From: an uncultured Lachnospiraceae bacterium
GTDB lineage: Bacteria; Bacillota; Clostridia; Lachnospirales; Lachnospiraceae
Length of the DNA: 64,000 nucleotides
Direction of reading: 5' to 3'
Assembly (NCBI GenBank): GCA_947565425.1
Contig: CANOFW010000005.1
Span: 62,001-126,000 of the forward strand
Part shown: positions 16,825-27,018 of the stretch, in pieces
How positions within the stretch are numbered: position 1 is the first letter of the stretch
Layout of the letters: every line of letters starts with the position of its first letter
Translations under genes and position numbers: made by a program
Notes under the pieces: generated by a model
The model's database searches: none
What the model saw: the letters and a program-made list of their open reading frames with translations, nothing else
Told to the model about the DNA's origin: nothing

Positions 16825-19800
16825 ATGTCGTTTACACATCTTCACGTCCACACGGAATACAGCCTTTTGGACGGCTCCAATAAGATAAAAGAATATGTTT
16901 CCAGAGTGAAAGAACTGGGCATGGATGCAGCGGCGATTACAGACCACGGTGTGATGTATGGCGTGATTGATTTTTACCGGGCGGCAAAGGAGGCAGGCGT
17001 TAAGCCGATTCTAGGCTGCGAGGTCTATGTTGCGCCCGGTTCCAGATTTGATCAAGAGAAAGTAGAAGGGGAGGACCGCTATTTCCACTTGATTCTGTTA
17101 GCTGAGAACAACACGGGTTATCAGAATTTGATGAAGATCGTGTCGCGCGGTTTCACAGAAGGATATTACTATCGTCCAAGGGTGGACAGAGAGATTCTGG
17201 AAACATACCATGAGGGGTTGATCGTGCTTAGCGCCTGTCTTGCCGGAGAAGTGGCAAAGCTCTTGCAGCGCGGTGGCTATGAGGAGGCAAAGGAGGCGGC
17301 GCTTTGGCATGATAGAACTTTTGGGCACGGCAATTATTTTCTTGAGCTGCAAGACCATGGGCTGCCAGAGCAGCAATATGTCAATCAGCAGCTTCTTCGT
17401 CTGAGCCAGGAGACAGGAATTGCGCTTGTCGCTACCAATGATGTGCATTACACATATGAGACGGACGTGGATTCACATGATATTCTGCTTTGCATCCAGA
17501 CTGGAAAAAAGCTGGCGGATGAGAACCGTATGCGCTATGAAGGCGGGCAGTATTATGTGAAGTCGGAAGACGAGATGCGTGCGCTGTTTCCCTATGCGCA
17601 GGAGGCTTTGGACAATACGGCAAAGATCGCTGCTCGTTGTAATGTGGAGATTGAATTTGGCGTGACGAAGCTGCCCAAGTTTGATGTGCCAGAGGGGTAT
17701 ACGTCGTGGGAGTATTTAAAGGAACTTTGTCATAACGGTTTAAAAAACCGCTATTTGGCACATGATGGCTTTGTGGAAATTCCGGGAAGAGAAGAACCGT
17801 TGGAATTTGCCCAATTGAAAGATCAGCTCCAGTATGAGCTGGATATTATTCAGCAGATGGGTTATGTCGATTATTTTCTAATTGTATGGGACTTTATTCG
17901 TTTTGCCCGTGAGAGCGGAATTGCCGTGGGTCCAGGGCGGGGAAGCGCGGCGGGAAGCCTGGTGTCTTATGCATTGGAAATTACCAATATTGACCCTATT
18001 CGCTACAGCTTGATTTTTGAGCGCTTCCTCAATCCGGAGCGTGTGACGATGCCGGATATTGATATTGATTTCTGCGTAGAGCGGCGGCAAGAAGTAATTG
18101 ATTATGTCAGTGACAAATATGGCAAGGACCGCGTGGTGCAGATTGTCACGTTTGGTACGATGGCGGCAAGGGGCGTGATTCGGGATGTGGGCAGAGTGAT
18201 GGATCTGCCGTACGCTTTCGTGGACAGCATTGCCAAGCAGATTCCCACGGAGCTGGGCATTACGATTGATAAGGCATTGCGAATGAATCCTGAGCTGAGA
18301 AGTCTCTATGATAGCGATGAGAGCATTAAGAAATTAATTGACATGTCCAGGCGTCTGGAAGGGTTGCCGCGGCACACGTCTATGCATGCGGCGGGTGTGG
18401 TCATCAGCTCCAAGCCGGTCGATGAATTTGTGCCGCTTTCTAGGGGAAGCGACGGCGCGATTACTACGCAGTTTACGATGACGACATTAGAAGAGCTGGG
18501 ATTGCTGAAGATGGACTTTTTGGGGCTTCGGAACCTGACGGTTATCCAGCATACGGTAAATCTTATCCATGAAGGGCAGAAAGCGGCGAATCCAGGGATT
18601 GCCCAAGAGGAACTTTTTGATATTGACAAGGTGGATTATGACGACAAAGCAGTGTTAGATTCTCTCGGAACTGGCAAGACGGACGGTGTGTTCCAGTTGG
18701 AGAGCGCAGGCATGAAGAATTTCATGAAGGAGCTAAAGCCTCAGAGTTTGGAAGATATTATCGCAGGAATTTCTCTGTATCGTCCGGGTCCGATGGATTT
18801 TATTCCGGCTTATATCAGGGGGAAGAACAATCCGGATTCCATCACTTATGACTGTCCGCAGTTAGAGCCCATCTTAGAGCCGACATATGGCTGCATTGTT
18901 TATCAGGAACAGGTGATGCAAATTGTCCGTGACCTTGCCGGTTATACGCTCGGCAGAAGCGACCTTGTACGCCGTGCCATGTCTAAGAAGAAAACTTCCG
19001 TCATGGAACAAGAGCGCAAGAATTTCGTCTATGGGAATCCGCAAGAAGGAGTGCCCGGCTGCGTCAGCAATGGTATCAGCGAACAGACGGCAAATAAGAT
19101 TTTTGATGAGATGACGGACTTTGCTAAATATGCATTTAACAAATCACATGCTGCTGCTTACGCGGTGATTGCATATCAGACAGCGTATTTGAAATACTAT
19201 TACCCAGTGGAGTATATGGCTGCATTAATGAATTCTGTCATGAATCACAATGCCAAGCTTTCGGAGTACATTTTCACCTGTCGTCAGATGGGCATTCAAG
19301 TGCTGCCGCCCAGTATCAACGAGGGCAGCGGTGAATTTTCTGCCTCGGGAAATGAGATTCGCTATGGGATGTCCGCCATCAAAAGTGTCAGTTCTCTTTT
19401 TATTGAAAAGCTCTGCGAGGAGCGCAAGGAGCGCGGGAAGTTTCAAAGCTTGCCGGATTTCCTGACCCGTATGGCAGACAGTGAAATTAACCGGCGGATG
19501 GTAGAGAACCTCATTAAAGCGGGAGCGTTGGACAACCTGGGTGCGACCAGGAAACAGTGCATGATGGCGTATGCAGGAATCATGGATGGTATCGCTCAGG
19601 ACAAGAAAAATACCATGGCGGGACAGATGACCTTGTTTGACCTTGCCGGCGAGGAGGCGAAGGCAGACTTTGAAGTCAAGATGCCGGATGTCGGCGAGTA
19701 TGCCAAAGAAATGTATCTGGGATTTGAGAAAGAAGTCCTCGGCGTCTATATCAGCGGACATCCTCTGGAAGAATATGAGGAAAAATGGCGTAAGAATATC

Positions 19801-20376
19801 ACCAGAGTTACCACTGATTTTATACTGGAAGAAGAGAGCGGGCAGACACGTGTTTCTGATGGCGAGATTGCAATGGTTGGCGGGATGATTGTGGATAAGA
19901 CTGTCAAATATACGAAGAATAATCAGACAATGGCATTTATCACGCTGGAAGATTTGGTGGGGACATTGGAAATTATCATTTTTCCCAAAAGCTATGAGGC
20001 AAATAGCCGCATGTTGAATATAGATGAGAAAGTATTTGTCCGTGGGCGTGCAGCGACAGAGGAGGAGAAGAATGCGAAGTTAATCTGCGAGCGCATGTAC
20101 TCTTTTGCAGACACCAAGAAAGAGGCGTGGCTACAATTTACTACCAGACAAGAATATGAAAAGCAGGAAAAAGAATTATTTGACATTCTGCGTGATAGCG
20201 ACGGGAACGACAGTGTAGTTATTTATATTTCTGGTGAGAAACAGATGAAAAGGCTCCCGCCTAGTAGGAGTATTGCGGCTGTGCCGGAGACAATAAACAG
20301 ATTAACAAAGTTTCTGGGTGAAAATAATGTAAAAGTTGTAGAAAAGAATATTGAAAATCTTGCCAAAAGAGATTAA
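16825..20376 (+). CDS. dnaE: DNA polymerase III alpha subunit, DnaE
   Basis: A 1183-residue replicative DNA polymerase of the DnaE type, slightly longer than E. coli DnaE (1160). The start at 16825 is chosen because GGAGGA lies just upstream and the protein then begins with the PHP domain motif THLHVHTEYSLLDG; a longer in-frame ORF from 16732 adds residues without a ribosome site. The catalytic palm has PDIDIDF near residue 410, with the KADGVF-type stretch GKTDGVFQLES after it. A helix-hairpin-helix region (YRPGPMDFIP) and a C-terminal OB fold (AMVGGMIVDKTVKYTKN) follow. In low-GC Firmicutes PolC is the main leading-strand enzyme and DnaE extends primers; PolC is not in the window. Confidence 0.96.
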   Translation: MSFTHLHVHTEYSLLDGSNKIKEYVSRVKELGMDAAAITDHGVMYGVIDFYRAAKEAGVKPILGCEVYVAPGSRFDQEKVEGEDRYFHLILLAENNTGYQNLMKIVSRGFTEGYYYRPRVDREILETYHEGLIVLSACLAGEVAKLLQRGGYEEAKEAALWHDRTFGHGNYFLELQDHGLPEQQYVNQQLLRLSQETGIALVATNDVHYTYETDVDSHDILLCIQTGKKLADENRMRYEGGQYYVKSEDEMRALFPYAQEALDNTAKIAARCNVEIEFGVTKLPKFDVPEGYTSWEYLKELCHNGLKNRYLAHDGFVEIPGREEPLEFAQLKDQLQYELDIIQQMGYVDYFLIVWDFIRFARESGIAVGPGRGSAAGSLVSYALEITNIDPIRYSLIFERFLNPERVTMPDIDIDFCVERRQEVIDYVSDKYGKDRVVQIVTFGTMAARGVIRDVGRVMDLPYAFVDSIAKQIPTELGITIDKALRMNPELRSLYDSDESIKKLIDMSRRLEGLPRHTSMHAAGVVISSKPVDEFVPLSRGSDGAITTQFTMTTLEELGLLKMDFLGLRNLTVIQHTVNLIHEGQKAANPGIAQEELFDIDKVDYDDKAVLDSLGTGKTDGVFQLESAGMKNFMKELKPQSLEDIIAGISLYRPGPMDFIPAYIRGKNNPDSITYDCPQLEPILEPTYGCIVYQEQVMQIVRDLAGYTLGRSDLVRRAMSKKKTSVMEQERKNFVYGNPQEGVPGCVSNGISEQTANKIFDEMTDFAKYAFNKSHAAAYAVIAYQTAYLKYYYPVEYMAALMNSVMNHNAKLSEYIFTCRQMGIQVLPPSINEGSGEFSASGNEIRYGMSAIKSVSSLFIEKLCEERKERGKFQSLPDFLTRMADSEINRRMVENLIKAGALDNLGATRKQCMMAYAGIMDGIAQDKKNTMAGQMTLFDLAGEEAKADFEVKMPDVGEYAKEMYLGFEKEVLGVYISGHPLEEYEEKWRKNITRVTTDFILEEESGQTRVSDGEIAMVGGMIVDKTVKYTKNNQTMAFITLEDLVGTLEIIIFPKSYEANSRMLNIDEKVFVRGRAATEEEKNAKLICERMYSFADTKKEAWLQFTTRQEYEKQEKELFDILRDSDGNDSVVIYISGEKQMKRLPPSRSIAAVPETINRLTKFLGENNVKVVEKNIENLAKRD

Positions 20377-20431
20377 AATAGAATAAATTGGATGCAATGG
20401 AATTTAACATAGATACAGGAGGAAATTTGTT

Positions 20432-21406
20432 ATGGCAAAAAATATAGAGACAATCGCGGTATTAACCAGCGGCGGCGACGCGCCGGGAATGAATGCGGCA
20501 ATTCGTGCAGTTGTGCGTCAGGCGCTTTCACGTGGCAAGAAGGTAAAGGGGATTAAGAGAGGTTATGCAGGTCTGTTACAGGAAGAGATTATAGATTTGG
20601 AAGCAAGAAGCGTATCGGATATTATTCAGCGGGGCGGCACAATTTTAGCGACGGCGAGGTGCAAAGAATTTACGACACCGGAAGGACAGCAGCAGGGCGC
20701 AGAGATTTGTCGCAAACATGGCATTGACGGCGTTGTGGTAATCGGCGGTGATGGTTCCTTTAAAGGAGCGCAGAAGTTGGCTTCTCTGGGAATCAATACA
20801 ATTGGCATTCCAGGGACGATTGATTTGGATATTGCATGTACGGAGTACACGATTGGATTTGATACGGCAGTGAATACTGCCATGGACGCGATTGATAAGG
20901 TGCGTGATACTTCTACGTCTCATGAGAGATGCTCGATTATTGAGGTTATGGGCAGAGGCGCAGGATTTATCGCATTGTGGTGTGGTATTGCCAATGGAGC
21001 GGAAGATATCCTGCTGCCGGAGAAGTATGATTACGATGAGCAGAAGCTTGTGAATAACATTATCAATAACCGTAAGCGTGGCAAAAAACACCATATTATC
21101 ATCAATGCAGAAGGTATCGGTCATTCCACCAGTATGGCGAAGCGTATAGAAGCGGCTACTGGTGTAGAGACGCGTGCGACGATCTTAGGACACATGCAGC
21201 GTGGAGGAAGCCCCACCTGTAAGGATCGTGTTTATGCATCCACCATGGGAGCATTTGCAGCGGATTTACTGTGCGACGGCAAGTCGAATCGCGTGGTTGG
21301 TTACCGTCATGGTGAGTTTGTTGATTTTGATATTGACGAGGCGCTTTCCATGGAAAAGGCAATTTCCGAGTATCAGTTTAATATTTGTGAAAGCCTCAGT
21401 AAGTAA
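20432..21406 (+). CDS. pfkA: ATP-dependent 6-phosphofructokinase, divergent paralogue
   Basis: A 324-residue phosphofructokinase of the prokaryotic group, the size of E. coli PfkA. It phosphorylates fructose 6-phosphate in glycolysis. Visible motifs are LTSGGDAPGMNAAIRAVVR near the N-terminus, VVIGGDGSFKGA, and GIPGTIDLD at residues 126-133 with the catalytic aspartate at 131. The glycines in GGDGS and PGT point to ATP, not pyrophosphate, as donor. Two signature positions are unusual: the asparagine in TIDND is a leucine, and the usual MGRxCG motif reads MGRGAGFIA. These mark a divergent subfamily, so regulation or specificity may differ. It starts 55 bases after dnaE, with GGAGGA before it, and may be co-transcribed with it and with the methyltransferase gene that follows by 14 bases. 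Confidence 0.88.
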   Translation: MAKNIETIAVLTSGGDAPGMNAAIRAVVRQALSRGKKVKGIKRGYAGLLQEEIIDLEARSVSDIIQRGGTILATARCKEFTTPEGQQQGAEICRKHGIDGVVVIGGDGSFKGAQKLASLGINTIGIPGTIDLDIACTEYTIGFDTAVNTAMDAIDKVRDTSTSHERCSIIEVMGRGAGFIALWCGIANGAEDILLPEKYDYDEQKLVNNIINNRKRGKKHHIIINAEGIGHSTSMAKRIEAATGVETRATILGHMQRGGSPTCKDRVYASTMGAFAADLLCDGKSNRVVGYRHGEFVDFDIDEALSMEKAISEYQFNICESLSK

Positions 21407-21420
21407 GGAGATGGAAACGA

Positions 21421-22260
21421 ATGATTACAAGTTCTTCCAATCCGAGGATGAAAGTTATTATGCAGTTAAATAAAAAAGCAAAAGCCCGCTATGAACAGCG
21501 GGTTTTTGTAGTGGAAGGAATAAAAATGTGCCTGGAAGTTCCCCGGGAACGAATACAGGAAATATATGTTTCCGAGAGTTTTCTTGCCAGCAGCCGGAAC
21601 CAGAAATGCTTGGAGAGTTTGAGTTATGAGGTTGTATCGGACAGTGTGTTTCGCAAGATCAGCGATACCAAGACGCCCCAGGGAATCCTCTGTCTTGTGC
21701 AGATGATACAATATAAGCTGGAGGATTTGCTGGGGGCGGGCATGGGATATGGCAGCGCAGATGCGCTTTCCGTGAAAACAGCTTCTGCTGGACAGCAGGA
21801 GGCTCCGCACCTGTTGATTTTAGAGAATATCCAGGATCCCGGGAATCTGGGGACAATGATGCGCGCCGGCGAGGGTGCGGGCGTTACTGGAGTTATCATG
21901 GACCGGACCACCGTAGATATGTTTAATCCCAAGACCATCCGTTCTACCATGGGCTCCCTGTTTCGCGTGCCGTTCTATATTACGGATGATCTTCCTGGAA
22001 CAATCGCCGTGCTGAAAAAGAGGGGTATTGCCGTGTATGCAGCGTGTCTGGATGGGGAGAAATTGTATGATGAACCCGACTATACGTCGCCCTGCGGTTT
22101 TATGATTGGCAATGAGGCGAATGGATTGACAGAAGAGACGGCGGCGCTTGCTGACGTTTTGATCAGGATTCCCATGCAGGGACAAGTGGAATCCTTGAAT
22201 GCAGCAGTTGCCTCCGCGTTGCTGATGTATGAGGCAAACCGCCAGAGACGAAACAAATAA
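21421..22260 (+). CDS. TrmH/SpoU family RNA 2'-O-methyltransferase
   Basis: A 279-residue SAM-dependent methyltransferase with a trefoil knot (SPOUT class). An N-terminal L30-like substrate-binding part (residues 1 to about 95, ITSSSNPRMK and YEQRVFVVEGIKM) is followed by the knot domain with motif 1 LILENIQDPGNLGTMMRAGE, motif 2 PKTIRSTMGSLFRVP and motif 3 IPMQGQVESLNAAVASALL. Such enzymes methylate a ribose in 23S rRNA or a tRNA; the exact site cannot be named, although the layout resembles RlmB-like and YsgA-like proteins. The AAGGAG site overlaps the end of the preceding pfkA-type gene. It probably belongs to a dnaE-pfkA-methyltransferase transcription unit. Confidence 0.9.
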   Translation: MITSSSNPRMKVIMQLNKKAKARYEQRVFVVEGIKMCLEVPRERIQEIYVSESFLASSRNQKCLESLSYEVVSDSVFRKISDTKTPQGILCLVQMIQYKLEDLLGAGMGYGSADALSVKTASAGQQEAPHLLILENIQDPGNLGTMMRAGEGAGVTGVIMDRTTVDMFNPKTIRSTMGSLFRVPFYITDDLPGTIAVLKKRGIAVYAACLDGEKLYDEPDYTSPCGFMIGNEANGLTEETAALADVLIRIPMQGQVESLNAAVASALLMYEANRQRRNK

Positions 22261-22279
22261 AAGATAAGGAATAAGAATC

Positions 22280-22540
22280 ATGCGTATTTGGTTTAAAATA
22301 TTGAAAGACAATCATCTTATAAGGGATACCGTTATCACGGACGAGAGCGAGGATACGCGTACCCACAAGATATTTCGGGCGTTAGATAAGGTCTGCTATG
22401 AGTTTGATTTGAGCAAACCAATCTGGCTGGACGCCACTGTGACAGAATTTAAACGCCACGATAAGGCGCGGTTTTACCAGGATAATTTCGTAGAACAGAT
22501 AGACTTTGATTTCCTGGAAATCCATGTGATCGAAGAGTAA
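22280..22540 (+). CDS. Conserved-type hypothetical protein
   Basis: An 86-residue acidic soluble protein, 20 bases after the methyltransferase gene and with a modest AAGGAAT site before its ATG. It has a predicted beta/alpha mix, no signal peptide and no cysteine pair. The sequence contains regularly spaced charged motifs (VITDESEDTRTHK and LDATVTEFKRHDK). The composition and codon use match the neighbours, so it is likely a real gene. I do not recognise a domain with an assigned function. Its position suggests expression with the housekeeping genes upstream. Confidence 0.7.
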   Translation: MRIWFKILKDNHLIRDTVITDESEDTRTHKIFRALDKVCYEFDLSKPIWLDATVTEFKRHDKARFYQDNFVEQIDFDFLEIHVIEE

Positions 22541-22630
22541 GGAAAGTCAGAGCAATGAAGGCTTTACACCAACAGCTTATTGGTATAATGGAGTTATCAT
22601 ATAAATAAGTGATAGAAAGTGGGTGATTAT

Positions 22631-22756
22631 ATGCCGGGTGCAGCAGATATTATCAGAGATTCGATTACAGAATTTTCAAGATTAAATGTTTTTTGTTGGG
22701 GCTGTTACGAAAATATTGTTACTCATGCAAAAGGTTTACATTGCGATGCAATGTAA
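22631..22756 (+). CDS. Possible 41-residue peptide or gene fragment
   Basis: A short frame beginning MPGAADIIRDSITEF with GGGTGA 7 bases before the ATG and a TATAAT box at 22575-22580. It contains three cysteines. Its last 9 codons and stop codon lie inside the large hairpin at 22728-22764, so it reads into the terminator. This could be a small gene, but it may equally be the remnant of a longer one. In the 316 bases between 22541 and 22856 I see nothing else apart from the hairpin. Confidence 0.25.
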   Translation: MPGAADIIRDSITEFSRLNVFCWGCYENIVTHAKGLHCDAM

Positions 22757-22764
22757 ACCTTTTG
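22728..22764. terminator. Perfect 17-bp inverted repeat, bidirectional terminator
   Basis: Arms 22728-22744 and 22748-22764 are perfectly complementary with only GAT between them, and both outer ends carry AAAA/TTTT. It lies 93 bases after the stop of the minus-strand repeat peptide and at the end of the plus-strand small frame, so it can end transcripts from both sides. Confidence 0.75.
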
Positions 22765-22856
22765 TACAAATCTATGTTTTGCAGTGAATTTAATGCGGCG
22801 CCCATCAAAAAGTCGTTTATTTTCAAAACACAGATCTGTTTACACTACCAGATGCA

Positions 22857-23051
22857 TTACTCTCCGGTACAGTTCATATCTGTGAAGCTGCAAGTAGTGT
22901 CTTCGTCAGAACTGGCGCTGTTCATATCCGTGATGCTGCTGGATACCTCTTTTGTCTCTACACAGTTCATGTCATTGATGCCGCAGGTCGTATCGTCGTC
23001 TGCGGACATTCCGTTTAGGTTTGTAATGCCTAAGTTCTTCTCCTTCTCCAT
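22857..23051 (-). CDS. Short acidic repeat peptide with paired TTCxxxDMNC motifs
   Basis: A 64-residue, strongly acidic peptide without signal sequence. It is preceded by TAGGAGGT 7 bases before its ATG and by a very good promoter (TTGCAA, 17 bases, TATAAT), so it is very likely expressed. After MEKEKN it consists of four imperfect units: GITNLN then SADDDTTC; GINDMNC; SITDMN then SSDEDTTC; SFTDMNC and a short tail. Two units read TTC-x-x-x-D-MNC, giving two CxxxD motifs and four cysteines in all. The layout resembles the core repeats of thioether-forming RiPP precursors such as freyrasin-type peptides, but no radical SAM enzyme, transporter or peptidase lies nearby. It could also be a metal-binding or redox-responsive peptide, since it is divergent from ahpC. 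I cannot assign a function. Confidence 0.7.
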   Translation of the reverse strand: MEKEKNLGITNLNGMSADDDTTCGINDMNCVETKEVSSSITDMNSASSDEDTTCSFTDMNCTGE

Positions 23052-23102
23052 AGAATACCTCCTAAATCATTATATAATTTTGTCTACGAGTTGCGTGAAT
23101 GT

Positions 23103-23131
23103 ATTATAACGATATTTATTGACGATTGCAA
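23103..23131 (-). promoter_or_regulatory. Sigma-A promoter of the repeat peptide
   Basis: On the minus strand TTGCAA (plus 23131-23126), a 17-base spacer and TATAAT (plus 23108-23103) lie about 50 bases before the start codon. Confidence 0.65.
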
Positions 23132-23142
23132 GTAGAAAAAAT

Positions 23143-23171
23143 TTGCCTTTTTGTAATTTAAACTTTATAAT
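23143..23171 (+). promoter_or_regulatory. Sigma-A promoter of ahpC
   Basis: TTGCCT (23143-23148), a 17-base spacer and TATAAT (23166-23171) lie 61 bases before the ahpC start. Only 11 bases separate its -35 box from that of the divergent repeat-peptide promoter. A regulator binding between them could act on both. Confidence 0.65.
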
Positions 23172-23232
23172 GTTAGGAAAACGCAGATGAAAGCGTTTCT
23201 AGCGTCTACGATAGACAGGAAGGAGTATTGCT

Positions 23233-23799
23233 ATGGGAAATATGATTAACAAAGAAGTGGAGCCGTTTCGGGTATCGGCGTTTGCGAATGGGGAATTTCG
23301 AGAAGTGAGCCAGGAAGATCTGAAAGGGCATTGGTCTGTATTGTTTTTCTATCCGGCAGATTTTACATTTGTGTGTCCGACGGAGCTTGGCGATCTTGCC
23401 GACCATTATGAAGAGTTTCAAAATGAGGGCTGTGAGATTTATTCCGTCTCAGAAGATACTCATTTCGTGCATAAGGCATGGGCAGATGCTTCCGAGACGA
23501 TTCGAGGGATTCAGTATGTAATGCTTGCCGATCCTGCCGGCGTGTTGGCACGGCAATTTGGGGTGCTTGTGGAAGAAGAAGGACAGGCGCTGAGGGGAAC
23601 GTTCATTCTTAATCCCGCGGGAAAGGTAAAGGCGTACGAAATTCATGACATGGGCATTGGCAGAAATGCCGAGGAACTTTTGCGCAAGGTACAGGCGGCA
23701 AAGTTCGTGGAGAAGCATGGAGACCAAGTATGTCCGGCGAAGTGGCAGCCCGGGGAAGAGACGTTAAGCCCTAGCCTGGATTTGGTAGGCATGTTGTAG
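23233..23799 (+). CDS. ahpC: Alkyl hydroperoxide reductase peroxidase subunit, AhpC
   Basis: A 188-residue typical 2-Cys peroxiredoxin that reduces hydrogen peroxide and organic peroxides in the cytosol. The peroxidatic cysteine is C48 in DFTFVCPTEL and the resolving cysteine C167 in GDQVCPAKW. The conserved RGTFILNPAG strand is present. The length equals E. coli AhpC. AAGGAG lies 9 bases upstream of the ATG. The next gene, 11 bases on, encodes only the N-terminal redox part of AhpF, so electrons must come from a separate flavin or thioredoxin reductase. Expression probably responds to oxidative stress, but no PerR box was recognised. Confidence 0.95.
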   Translation: MGNMINKEVEPFRVSAFANGEFREVSQEDLKGHWSVLFFYPADFTFVCPTELGDLADHYEEFQNEGCEIYSVSEDTHFVHKAWADASETIRGIQYVMLADPAGVLARQFGVLVEEEGQALRGTFILNPAGKVKAYEIHDMGIGRNAEELLRKVQAAKFVEKHGDQVCPAKWQPGEETLSPSLDLVGML

Positions 23800-23810
23800 G
23801 AGGAAGGCAT

Positions 23811-24476
23811 ATGGACAGTGAAAAGATTTCTGCGAAAAGCAGCCTGATTACAGCGGATTTGGAGGAACAGCTTTGCGGTGTATTGGGGAAACTTACCGGG
23901 GAAGCGCATATGGTTTGCGTTGTCAATTTAGCGGATAAAGCATCAGTGGAGATGGCGGAACTGGTGCGTCACATTGCCAGGCTGTCAGACAAGCTGACCT
24001 GTCAGTTTTATGAGCCCAAGGAGGCGAAAGAGGAGCTGCCAGAGATTGATAGCTCTTTGCTGCCGGCGACTGCGTTATACCGTCAAGGGCAATATACAGG
24101 TATTTCATTCCACGGTGTCACTGGGGGTAAGGAGATGAATTCCCTTGTGCTTGCGCTTTATAATGTGGCTGGTCCTGGGCAGGAGATGGATAAGCGCATA
24201 CGAAAAAAGCTTGACAAGCTGGAGCGTAAGAGTGAGATGAAAATTTTTGTTTCCCTGTCTTGCCATCATTGTGCCAACCAGGTGATTGCCTGTCAGCAGA
24301 TGGCGGCTGTATCGAAGATGGTAGAGGCACGGATGATTGATGCGCGGCTGTACCCGCACTTGGCGCAGCAATATAAGATCGAGCGTATTCCCATGACCAT
24401 TATCAATGACGATGAAGTGTTGCTGGGAGTTAAGACAATAGAGCAGATGTATGACATCCTTAAAGTTTATAAGTAA
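23811..24476 (+). CDS. Stand-alone AhpF N-terminal domain (thioredoxin-fold electron donor)
   Basis: A 221-residue protein matching the N-terminal double thioredoxin-fold domain of AhpF. The redox centre C151-H-H-C154 lies in FVSLSCHHCANQV, as in AhpF. The first half is the inactive thioredoxin fold. AhpF is about 520 residues and carries an FAD/NADH reductase after this part, but here the stop codon comes at the domain boundary and no reductase sequence follows. The 5' site AGGAGGA and the 11-base spacing place it in one operon with ahpC. It probably shuttles electrons from an unlinked thioredoxin reductase-like flavoprotein to AhpC. The end looks clean, so this is a natural short form, not a frameshift. 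Confidence 0.85.
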   Translation: MDSEKISAKSSLITADLEEQLCGVLGKLTGEAHMVCVVNLADKASVEMAELVRHIARLSDKLTCQFYEPKEAKEELPEIDSSLLPATALYRQGQYTGISFHGVTGGKEMNSLVLALYNVAGPGQEMDKRIRKKLDKLERKSEMKIFVSLSCHHCANQVIACQQMAAVSKMVEARMIDARLYPHLAQQYKIERIPMTIINDDEVLLGVKTIEQMYDILKVYK

Positions 24477-24555
24477 ATATTTTGGCAATTTATACAAATA
24501 ACGGATAGAAATTTTGACAGTTTTAGACATAAATTTATTTTTTGCGATAAATGGC

Positions 24556-24584
24556 TTGCATCTTTTTGTGTAAGATGCTAGTAT
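24556..24584 (+). promoter_or_regulatory. Sigma-A promoter of the glycerol operon
   Basis: TTGCAT (24556-24561), a 17-base spacer and TAGTAT (24579-24584). The predicted start near 24591 gives a leader of about 150 bases that contains the terminator described next. Confidence 0.6.
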
Positions 24585-24620
24585 AGGGTCATACCAAATA
24601 AATAGTGACCTGGAGAAAAT

Positions 24621-24670
24621 GGAGTAGGGTTGACACAGCAGAAATGCTGTCTATTAACTCTACTCTTTTT
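24621..24670 (+). promoter_or_regulatory. Leader terminator of the glp operon, likely GlpP antitermination target
   Basis: A long hairpin, outer arms GGAGTAGGGTTGA and TTAACTCTACTC with wobbles and inner arms ACAGCA and TGCTGT, runs straight into TTTTT. It lies between the promoter and glpP, so untreated transcripts should stop before any glp gene. In Bacillus, GlpP with glycerol 3-phosphate prevents termination in glp leaders; here the same protein is the first gene behind the hairpin. An antiterminator fold was not worked out. Confidence 0.7.
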
Positions 24671-24738
24671 ATATTTTGAAGATGGAGGTGGGATTCGACA
24701 GATTAATTGAATAATAACGTATGGTTTGTGGAGGAAGT

Positions 24739-26849
<2,111 letters not shown>

Positions 26850-26893
26850 TTGAACGAAGTTTAAGTTTCACTTCCTGCAACAGTGATATTACC

Positions 26894-26942
26894 CTGTCCG
26901 GGATGTTCACGGTTCCCCTTGGGGGCTGTGTGTCCCGGGCAG
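26894..26942 (+). other. Stem-loop between glpK and glpF
   Basis: CTGTCCGGGA and TCCCGGGCAG pair over 10 bases with one wobble, and the loop contains an inner CCCC/GGGG hairpin. No T-run follows, so it is probably an mRNA processing or stability element, or a partial attenuator, and not a full terminator. glpF starts 76 bases later with its own AAAGGGGA site. Confidence 0.5.
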
Positions 26943-27018
26943 AGGATCAAAAAACGGATCAACGAGAAGGTTAGAAAATGACAGTGATAGCAAAGTTTAG
27001 AATGAAAGGGGACTTCTT

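Noticed and set aside
22693-23109. Plus-strand open frame of 138 residues over the repeat peptide
   Set aside because: The minus strand has a strong promoter and ribosome site and a repeat-structured product, while the plus frame has neither and runs through a terminator hairpin.
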